Source: CAIURC01 sp043777315 (GTDB lineage: Bacteria; Verrucomicrobiota; Verrucomicrobiia; Chthoniobacterales; Chthoniobacteraceae). Taken from it: 5,341 nucleotides of DNA. How positions within the stretch are numbered: position 1 is the stretch's first letter; each line of letters opens with the position of its first letter. The notes under the pieces are model-generated. The model did not search any database, was not told the origin of the DNA, and saw only the letters and a program-made list of their open reading frames with translations. Shown piece after piece: positions 1-5,341 of the stretch. The position numbers and the translations under genes were made by a program. Where the stretch lies: positions 1-5,341 of the forward strand of contig JAYVPW010000120.1 in the NCBI GenBank assembly GCA_043777315.1, given 5' to 3'.

Positions 1-258
1 CTGATTGTTCGTCACCGTGCCATCGCTGAAGCTCGCCATGAAGCCGCCGTCGCCAGCGTGATACGAATCCGCGCCATTGAGTTCGGAGCCGACGCCGAGG
101 TGCTCCTCCCAGTCCACGAGCTTCACCGCATAGGTGATGGGGCGCTTGGCCTTGAACTTCACCACGCAGGAATTGAACGGCGTATAAGGCACCGGATCGA
201 CACCGACGAGCGTGCCATTCACATACAACTCGAAGTAGTTATCCGCGAAGATATAGCC
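1..258 (-). other. Start of an unidentified C-terminal domain, cut at the window edge
   Basis: From about residue 878 the protein reads ITGYIFADNYFELYVNG, then DPVPYTPFN, VKLVDWEEHLG and GDGGFMASFSDGTV. The NYFELYVNG strand followed by a Pro/Phe turn resembles galactose-binding-like or PA14-like beta-sandwich domains that bind sugars, but I cannot assign a family with certainty. The sense frame is still open at base 1, so the domain and the stop codon lie outside the window. Confidence 0.55.
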
Positions 259-2892
259 CGTGATGACTTCGCCATCGGCATCAATAACAACCGTCGGCAC
301 GGCGGCGAGATTCACCGCCGCGATGTTCGCTGGCGTCACGCCGGTAACATCGTTGTAGAGATCAGGAGCCTTCGTCGCCGTGGCAAACTGCGTGACGGAA
401 GGCACGGTCCATGTTGTGCCATCGGTGGCCGTGCTGGTGCCCACTCCGCTGACGCGCTGGCCCGCAGGCAGGAGGTTGGTCGTAGTCGTAGTGGCAATGC
501 CCTGACTGATCGAGCGCGCAACACCGGCGGCGCGCACAGCGAAGACAGGATAAGCCGAGGTCTTCGCCTCGTAGCTGACGATGCCTTGGGAATTGCGTGG
601 CGGTGTGGGGGCGGCGTTGATGCCAAACTCGACCAGCCAGGCCTCGGTGGTCGTGGCTCCCTTCACCGTCGTGGATGACCAATACGCCGTGGCCGTGGCG
701 GCTGGGAACAATGTGCGATTGATGCTCGGCTTGATGCCGGTGGTAGTCGGTGCGGTGGCGAGCGCATAGTCGGTGAGCGTTTGCAGTTCCTTCACGTTGG
801 GCAGACGCCAGTCGCCATAACCACCAAGGGAGAGATTCTCCGCATAACTCAGCGCCGCATCCCACGCGACAGCCGAGCCGGGCACCTGCTGCCACATGAG
901 GCCGGTGTCGTTGTCGGTGATCGTGCCGTCGTTGTTGTTAGTGTAGTTGTGGCCGTTGTTCGGCTTGCCGCCGCGCACGTAGCGGGCGTGATAGCGCAGG
1001 GTGCCGCCGGCGCTGAGCGTCTCCGCCTTTGGCTTGCCGCCGAGACCGCCGCCTGAGTTGGCGCACCACACGTTCGTCGTGCTGCTGCCGTAGATGTCGC
1101 TCGTCCACCAATACCCCGCCGTTCCGACCGGGTTATTGGGAAAGTATGTAGTGTTTAGCGCGGGGTTGCCGTTGTTGTGATTGAAGATGCTGAACAGTTC
1201 GCTCGGCGTCGGCAATCGCCAGTCGGTGAAGCCTCCCGTGGTTACCCCCGCTGCATTGGTGACCGCGTTGTCCCAAGTCGATTCGCCATTGTCCACCTTC
1301 TGCCACATCAGCCCCGTGATGTTATCGGTAATGGTGCTGTTGCCATTGTCGGTGAAGGACTGCGCATTGATGGTGTAGTCGGCGTCTTCGCCAAAGGTGG
1401 CGGTGGTGTCCAGGGTCTGACTGGTGTCCGGCAGCTTCGCCATCGTGTTGGCCGCCATCGGATATGCGGTGATGCGATTGCCCGCATTGCTGTAGGTCGT
1501 CGTGGTCGTGGCTGCCGGTAGCCGCCAGGTGATCGTCATCGTCTTGGGATTCGCATTGCGATTCAGCCGCCAGCAGATGTCGTAACTCACGCCGCTGATG
1601 CTGATGCGCATGAGCCAGTCATCATTCGACACCGTGCCGCCGACATTCTCGATGAAGTGCCCGGAGCCATCGACGCTGAGCGCGACGGGATTCTTAAAAG
1701 CCGTGATCGAAGCACCCGCCACGGGCGATGCCGTGTAACCTCCCGTGCCCGAGGCGCGCAAACCGGACCCCGTGGGCTGCGGATCGATTTGCCCGCCGTA
1801 GTTCACCACCGTGCCGTGCATGGCACTCATCATGTAGGGCGAAGCAGGCGTCCAGGTGGCGGTGCCGGAGTTATAAGTCCCGCGAGCATGGTAATGATAA
1901 CCCCAGGTGCCATGATTGTGGCCGCCATCGCTATCGAGCGCCAGCATCGCACTGCCATCCGGCTCCACATAGCCATAGACCGGGTAGCCATCGAGCCCCC
2001 AGGCGATGGGTTTGTCATTGCCCAGCACGGAGGTGAGATGCGTGGGGAAGATGTGATAGTGATAGTCATCGCCGAGGCCGCAGTGACCGCCATACGCGTC
2101 GAGTTCACCGATGGCCTGGGAGAACTGGCCCGTGTTGTTGCGTGGATTAAAGATCGCCACGCCATCCGCCCCCAGCGCGACCGCCCCGCGCAGGAAGTTA
2201 CCCGTCAGCGAGATGGGCGATGCCGCGGCCACCGGCACCAGCGGGAGCCTCCAGTAGTTCGGCTGCAGGTAGCCGAGCGACGCCGTATCGGTCGTCCCAT
2301 TCGTCGTGCTCGCGAAATAGGATGTCGGCAGCGGCACCTGCTGCTGCCACGACGTGATGCCTACCATTAGATTCGGCATCCGCGTCCGATCAGGAATGCC
2401 GTCGGATTCTTCGTAGAAATAAGTGCCGTCCCAGTAATAGCGCACCTTCGGCTTGAACGGCGCAAACGATGCGGCCATCAGACTGCCATTCCCCGCAGGC
2501 GGCAGGATCAAGGCCAGCGCGCCAAAGGACATCGGGCTCAGCGCCGCACTGGCCAGGAGTTGGTGGCTCCTCGGTGCGCGCCGCGCCGACCACGCCCACG
2601 GCGGCGCGGCGGTCGGGCGGTTCGCGCCGGGTTGGGCCGATGGCTTGCCAAACCAAGCCGGCGCATCCAACTCCGCCGAGGGCAGCGGAGGGGCCGCCTC
2701 ACGGAGGAGATTGCGCGCAATCGCGGCCCCGAGTGCCGTCCGCTTGGCTGCGGCATCGCCGCCCCGCACATTCAGCATCTCCATCAAGGAAACCGCCACA
2801 TCCGAGTGTGCCGCGGCGTTATCGTGGGCGAAGCTGTTGACCGTTACGGTGAAAGTTGCGGCCAGCGAAATGAGGATGCGATTGATTTTCAT
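1..2892 (-). CDS. Secreted YHYH-domain protein with two tandem Lcl_C (DUF1566) domains, 3' end cut by window
   Basis: Frame-by-frame reading from ATG at 2890-2892 gives 964 sense codons with no stop, still open at base 1, so the C-terminus is missing. Residues 1-22 form a Sec signal peptide (MKINRILISL..., SFA before the cut). Residues 23-150 are Ala/Pro-rich and poorly defined. Residues about 151-365 are a YHYH domain with YHYH at 277-280 and 332-335 and HNH at 325-327. Residues about 366-460 look beta-rich. Two Lcl_C domains follow, with GLMWQ at 527-531 and 664-668 and DWRLP at 557-561 and 694-698. From about 878 a new domain begins (NYFELYVNG) and is cut. The start is chosen because the signal peptide begins exactly there. 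No Shine-Dalgarno is visible; the leader instead reads CCTCCCCC. The biochemical function is unknown. The histidines suggest metal binding and the Lcl_C domains suggest a cell-surface or extracellular role; both are inferences. Domain names are recalled from family signatures, not searched. Confidence 0.93.
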   Translation of the reverse strand, partial: MKINRILISLAATFTVTVNSFAHDNAAAHSDVAVSLMEMLNVRGGDAAAKRTALGAAIARNLLREAAPPLPSAELDAPAWFGKPSAQPGANRPTAAPPWAWSARRAPRSHQLLASAALSPMSFGALALILPPAGNGSLMAASFAPFKPKVRYYWDGTYFYEESDGIPDRTRMPNLMVGITSWQQQVPLPTSYFASTTNGTTDTASLGYLQPNYWRLPLVPVAAASPISLTGNFLRGAVALGADGVAIFNPRNNTGQFSQAIGELDAYGGHCGLGDDYHYHIFPTHLTSVLGNDKPIAWGLDGYPVYGYVEPDGSAMLALDSDGGHNHGTWGYHYHARGTYNSGTATWTPASPYMMSAMHGTVVNYGGQIDPQPTGSGLRASGTGGYTASPVAGASITAFKNPVALSVDGSGHFIENVGGTVSNDDWLMRISISGVSYDICWRLNRNANPKTMTITWRLPAATTTTTYSNAGNRITAYPMAANTMAKLPDTSQTLDTTATFGEDADYTINAQSFTDNGNSTITDNITGLMWQKVDNGESTWDNAVTNAAGVTTGGFTDWRLPTPSELFSIFNHNNGNPALNTTYFPNNPVGTAGYWWTSDIYGSSTTNVWCANSGGGLGGKPKAETLSAGGTLRYHARYVRGGKPNNGHNYTNNNDGTITDNDTGLMWQQVPGSAVAWDAALSYAENLSLGGYGDWRLPNVKELQTLTDYALATAPTTTGIKPSINRTLFPAATATAYWSSTTVKGATTTEAWLVEFGINAAPTPPRNSQGIVSYEAKTSAYPVFAVRAAGVARSISQGIATTTTTNLLPAGQRVSGVGTSTATDGTTWTVPSVTQFATATKAPDLYNDVTGVTPANIAAVNLAAVPTVVIDADGEVITGYIFADNYFELYVNGTLVGVDPVPYTPFNSCVVKFKAKRPITYAVKLVDWEEHLGVGSELNGADSYHAGDGGFMASFSDGTVTNNQ
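532..1380 (-). repeat. Tandem duplication of an Lcl_C (DUF1566) domain
   Basis: Two copies of the same domain lie head to tail. Copy 1 covers about residues 505-642 (bases 967-1380) and copy 2 about residues 643-787 (532-966). Each has ITDN.TGLMWQ, then DWRLP with an (S/K)EL, then YW(W/S)S or YWWTS, then a closing VR. The GLMWQ and DWRLP blocks repeat at exactly 137 residues (W530/W667, W558/W695). Copy 1 carries an extra Gly-rich stretch (SGGGLGGKPK) seen in many Lcl_C proteins. The copies differ clearly at DNA level, so the duplication is old. The domain is common in secreted bacterial proteins; its role is poorly defined. Confidence 0.87.
1798..2442 (-). other. YHYH domain (PF14240-like) within the large left-hand gene
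   Basis: The domain runs from about residue 151 (RYYWD, 151-155) through WQQQ (182-185), GGHCG and DDYHYH (277-280), WGLDGYPVYG, GGHNHG (325-327) and WGYHYH (332-335), to a closing MHG. The two YHYH motifs with an LDGYP stretch and a GH-rich loop between them are the known signature of the family. The clustered histidines suggest a bound metal, but no activity is established for the family as far as I know. Boundaries are approximate. Confidence 0.88.
2827..2892 (-). other. Sec signal peptide of the YHYH protein
   Basis: The first 22 residues have two basic residues (K2, R5), a hydrophobic core (ILISLAATFTVTV) and a small-residue S-x-A cleavage site before H23. There is no lipobox cysteine, so the protein should be released by signal peptidase I rather than lipid-anchored. 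This also fixes the start codon. Confidence 0.85.
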
Positions 2893-3147
2893 GAAATGGA
2901 GTGGGGGAGGTTTCGGAACCATAATCCGCGCTTGTCAGAAAAGCGTCCGAAACGAGCCGGAGAATTGTCAGCAAACGGTAAAAGTGCGCGCCGCCAGTGC
3001 CTCGGGCGGGAATTTTCGCCCTCACGCCGCCATGCCATCCAATGCGCTACCAACGTCAGCCAAATCGCGCCTTGCGCTTTTTCTGCTGACCCATCCTCAC
3101 CTTGATGAGCAGCAATCTGGAGACGTGCGACCTCATGGTTTCGGGTC
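2893..3147. other. Intergenic gap between the two minus-strand genes
   Basis: These 255 bases separate the stop of the PDZ/HEAT gene from the start of the YHYH gene. There is no hairpin followed by a T run on the minus strand, so no convincing Rho-independent terminator. A 5-bp hairpin (GGGCG 3004-3008 with CGCCC 3017-3021) has no T tract. No strong -35/-10 pair was found: GATTAT near 2920-2925 is the best -10 candidate, with only a poor -35. Whether the downstream gene has its own promoter is undecided. Confidence 0.6.
2910..2953 (-). promoter_or_regulatory. Possible nested hairpin in the leader of the YHYH gene
   Basis: In the minus-strand transcript GTTTCGG (2947-2953) can pair with CCGAAAC (2910-2916) as a 7-bp outer stem, and CGCTT (2941-2945) with AAGCG (2929-2933) as a 5-bp inner stem around a 7-base loop. 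The arms are perfect, but 12 bases bulge on one side. It ends 17 bases before the ATG. No T run follows, so it is not a terminator. Matches of this size can occur by chance, so a regulatory role is only a suggestion. Confidence 0.25.
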
Positions 3148-5341
3148 TCACTTCTTCAATCCGTCCTTTGGCTGCGCCGGTTTGATGCTCCGCAACTCCG
3201 GCTGCGTCGTCGCGGTCTCGATGGCTTTGATCGCATTCTCCACATCGCCGACGCGCTGCTGGTTGAGGTCGCCGCCGGGGAACTCGCGGTTCTTCACCTG
3301 CTCGTTCAATTCGACGATCAACTCCCGCAACTGCGGGATCGCCGGCTGCGCGGCCTTGCCGTAGCCGACGATCAATTTCATGATCTCGCCGGTGCGCTTT
3401 TGACTGCCGTGTCCGCCCTGCGTTTTCGCCAGCGCGATGCCCGCCTCAATGCCCTCTTTGAAATGATACTTCGCCAATGCCTGGAGTCCGCCCATGCGGA
3501 TTTCGTTGCCGAACATCGTGTCCGCCGGACAGCGCACTTTCACCGCGGCGAGGATGTCCGGGGCGAGCGCGGTCACGTCCTCGAGTTTCAGCTTTTCCGC
3601 CAGCGTGCTTTTCAGCGTGGCCCTCGCCATGCCGTCGGCGTTTTGCGCGATGGCGCGGATGGCGGGGTAAAGGAATGCGGTATCAATGCCCTCGATGTTT
3701 CCGCGCAGCAGTCCGCCGAAAAGCGCCTCGGCGAGTTGCCCATGCGTGAGTTGCACCGGGTCTTCCCACGTCACGGGCAGCGAAGGCTCCGCAGTAGTGA
3801 CGACCGCTTTCAGCATGTCCGTGACGACCGGTTTCGCTTTGTCGCCCATGTTTTTCAGCGCCTCCGCGGCCTTCACGCGCAGCCAGCGGTCGGGATGCAC
3901 CAGCAGCCGCACGAGCACCGGCAGCGCCTCGGGAGCCTTCAGCGTCCCGAGCGTCTCCGCCGCACCCTGCCGCTTCCCCGCGTCCTTGCCCTCGGCCATC
4001 GCGATCAGCTCCTGCACCATCGCCTTTCCCTCGGGGCGCCCGGCGAGTTCCTCCGCCGCCATGCTCCGCACCACCGGCGACCAATCGCCGAGCGCGGCAA
4101 TCAGCTCGGGCACGGTTTTCTTTTCCCGCTGCTCGTAGAAATAGCCCGACGCCACGGCTTCCTTCACGTCCTTCGCGGTTAGCCTGTTCTTAGGGTTCGC
4201 GTCCTTGCCGGTAATCCAGAGCCTCTTCAGTGGCAGCGAGTAAGTCAGGACATAGCAGGCGTTCGGACTAAGTCCGTAGTATCCGCTTTTGCCGTAGTAA
4301 GTGTCATCGTCGGTCTTGCCCGGCCCGTATTGCTCGCCGCCGTCATAGGTGAACGACCCATCGCTGCGCCGCACGAGATCGAGGTGCCACGCCGCCTCGC
4401 GCACAAACGCCGCCGCCGCCGCCGGCCCGCCCGCATTCGCCCCGAGCGCGCCCCACAGGTAGCTGAAGCCCTGCCCCGTGTGCCCATACTCGCGATTCTG
4501 AAACGACGCCGTGACCATCTTCGCGTAATACTGCGTCTCGCGCGGCTTGATCGTCGTCACGCCAAACATCACTGCCGCCATCGCGTTCTTGCCGTTGTTG
4601 TCGTGGCTCGCCCACGGCATGTGCTCGCCATAGGGCACCGCGCCCTTGTCCACGAAGTAGCCGAAAAATTTCGTCGCGCGCTCGATGGCCGCGTCCACTT
4701 CCGGGTCGGAAATGCCGCACCGTTTTCCGAGCACGATTGCCATGTTGCCGATGAGCCCCGCCGAATTCACCGGCCCATACGGCGGGACGGAACCGTGCAA
4801 TTTCCCATCCGCCGTGCGGTGCGAAATGCCGTGGCCAAACGTCCCATACATGCTCTGCCCCTGCGCGAGAAACGTCGTGTAGGCTTTGATCGCGGGCAGC
4901 ACATCCTTGTCGCGCGTAACTTGGTAATACTCGCAGAGGAAAACATTCTTGTAGCCCCAGTCCCACACGACCATGCCGTCGCGCAATTCGATCTTCAGCG
5001 CCTGCGGGACAATCTTCATCGCCAGCTCCTTCACGCGCGGAAGGTATTCGGGATTCCCCGTCGCCAGCAGCGCCAGCCCGCTCACCGCGCCGTTCCAGTT
5101 CGGCTCCAGCTTTTCCTTTTCGAGCGCCTTGCACGCATCGGCTAAAATGAGCGCAGACTTCGCGCAATCATACGGCGCCGTGGCGCTGTAGCTCCCGAGC
5201 ACGCGCAGTTTCAGCGTCACCTCCTCCGTCTTGCCTTCACGCCAGCGCGTGAGCTTCATCACGCCCGTTTTTTCAGCCTCGGAAATCGCCCGCCCAAACG
5301 TCTGGCGCGCATCGTCGGCGAAAGGTTTCCCGCCCACGCCG
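3148..5341 (-). CDS. PDZ / DUF6288-like / HEAT-repeat protein, 5' end cut by window
   Basis: The frame runs from the right edge to TGA at 3148-3150. A GTG at 5335-5337 could be read as a start, but the codon before it (Gly, 5338-5340) is in frame and GVGGKPF is a typical internal PDZ strand, so the true start lies outside. Numbering from that GTG, residues 1-50 are the PDZ tail (KLTRWREGKTEEVTLKLRVLG). Residues about 50-390 are a helical domain with WGYKN, GHGISH, HDNNGKN (245-251), GHTGQGF (285-291) and DGGEQYG (332-338). Residues 408-503 are HEAT repeats, and 504-729 are helical, ending in a Lys/Pro-rich tail. The middle domain resembles DUF6288, a family I recall mainly from Verrucomicrobiota and Planctomycetota. 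It has an alpha/alpha-toroid look, but no reaction is known. PDZ and HEAT parts suggest protein binding or scaffolding. Location cannot be judged without the N-terminus. Confidence 0.94.
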   Translation of the reverse strand, partial: GVGGKPFADDARQTFGRAISEAEKTGVMKLTRWREGKTEEVTLKLRVLGSYSATAPYDCAKSALILADACKALEKEKLEPNWNGAVSGLALLATGNPEYLPRVKELAMKIVPQALKIELRDGMVVWDWGYKNVFLCEYYQVTRDKDVLPAIKAYTTFLAQGQSMYGTFGHGISHRTADGKLHGSVPPYGPVNSAGLIGNMAIVLGKRCGISDPEVDAAIERATKFFGYFVDKGAVPYGEHMPWASHDNNGKNAMAAVMFGVTTIKPRETQYYAKMVTASFQNREYGHTGQGFSYLWGALGANAGGPAAAAAFVREAAWHLDLVRRSDGSFTYDGGEQYGPGKTDDDTYYGKSGYYGLSPNACYVLTYSLPLKRLWITGKDANPKNRLTAKDVKEAVASGYFYEQREKKTVPELIAALGDWSPVVRSMAAEELAGRPEGKAMVQELIAMAEGKDAGKRQGAAETLGTLKAPEALPVLVRLLVHPDRWLRVKAAEALKNMGDKAKPVVTDMLKAVVTTAEPSLPVTWEDPVQLTHGQLAEALFGGLLRGNIEGIDTAFLYPAIRAIAQNADGMARATLKSTLAEKLKLEDVTALAPDILAAVKVRCPADTMFGNEIRMGGLQALAKYHFKEGIEAGIALAKTQGGHGSQKRTGEIMKLIVGYGKAAQPAIPQLRELIVELNEQVKNREFPGGDLNQQRVGDVENAIKAIETATTQPELRSIKPAQPKDGLKK
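3829..4116 (-). repeat. Three HEAT-type helical repeats in the PDZ/HEAT protein
   Basis: Three units of 30, 33 and 33 residues (408-437, 438-470, 471-503) each form a pair of helices. The units show the HEAT pattern: a hydrophobic first helix (ELIAAL, ELIAMA, VLVRLL), then an Asp/Arg-containing turn, then an Ala-rich second helix (RSMAAEEL, RQGAAETL, RVKAAEAL). The third unit, with HPDRWLRVKAAEAL, is the most canonical. Such arrays normally bind other proteins. Weaker repeats may continue past 503. Confidence 0.8.

Noticed and set aside
58..678. Plus-strand 206-codon open frame
   Set aside because: It is antisense to the Lcl_C/C-terminal part of the left-hand gene. Its Arg/His/Gly-rich translation has no recognisable domain, as expected from the complement of a GC-rich gene.
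1657..2370. Plus-strand 237-codon open frame
   Set aside because: It lies fully antisense to the clearly recognisable YHYH domain and has an Arg-rich shadow composition.
2390..2656. Minus-strand 88-codon frame inside the YHYH gene, as a sign of a frameshift
   Set aside because: The main frame stays open through here and gives family-like sequence on its downstream side (RYYWD, SDGIPD, WQQQ). The alternative frame gives nothing recognisable.
2887..2896. Perfect 10-base palindrome TTTCATGAAA around the YHYH start codon
   Set aside because: It gives an ATG on both strands, but a start followed by a Lys codon and preceded by TTTC makes it automatically. No second copy nearby suggests an operator.
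2932..2971. Two copies of TTGTCAG 33 bases apart (2932-2938 and 2965-2971)
   Set aside because: Seven bases without wider flanking similarity and with no third copy; compatible with chance.
3083..3113. Inverted repeat CTGCT...AGCAG just after the stop of the PDZ/HEAT gene as a terminator
   Set aside because: The stem is short and bulged, and in the transcript it is followed by A residues rather than a T run.
2453..3364. Plus-strand 303-codon open frame crossing the intergenic gap
   Set aside because: It overlaps the ends of both real genes in antisense, its translation has no domain or signal, and it covers the signal-peptide region of the YHYH gene.
3400..5145. Plus-strand open frames of 260 and 271 codons (3400-4182 and 4330-5145)
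   Set aside because: Both are antisense to the HEAT and DUF6288-like parts and are Arg/His-rich shadows without domains.

Overview
This GC-rich window holds two large protein genes, both on the minus strand and both cut by a window edge, separated by a 255-base non-coding gap. The domain types suggest a Verrucomicrobiota or Planctomycetota bacterium: a PDZ plus toroid plus HEAT protein of the DUF6288 kind, and a secreted YHYH-domain protein. The start of the downstream gene lacks a Shine-Dalgarno sequence. The phylum assignment is inference from remembered family distributions, not a search result.

Right side (3148-5341): the 3' part of a gene read right to left. It starts inside what looks like the end of a PDZ domain, continues through a large helical domain rich in Gly/His/Trp/Tyr motifs (DUF6288-like), then about three HEAT repeats and a helical C-terminus, and stops at 3148. 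Its 5' end lies beyond the window.

Middle (2893-3147): a gap with no convincing gene and no clear terminator. It has a possible nested hairpin just upstream of the next start codon.

Left side (1-2892): an uninterrupted frame of 964 codons that starts with ATG at 2892 and is still open at base 1. It encodes a Sec signal peptide, a YHYH domain, a beta-rich segment, two tandem Lcl_C (DUF1566) domains flanked by five-threonine linkers, and the start of a C-terminal domain that runs off the window. This is the most interesting object here: a mosaic, probably extracellular protein with a histidine-rich likely metal site and two Lcl_C domains that have both lost the usual cysteine pair.

The genes point the same way, but nothing in the sequence proves they are one operon. 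The YHYH protein is predicted to be exported. The location of the PDZ/HEAT protein cannot be judged because its N-terminus is missing. No RNA gene, mobile element, CRISPR array or plus-strand gene was found; the long plus-strand open frames are antisense shadows.
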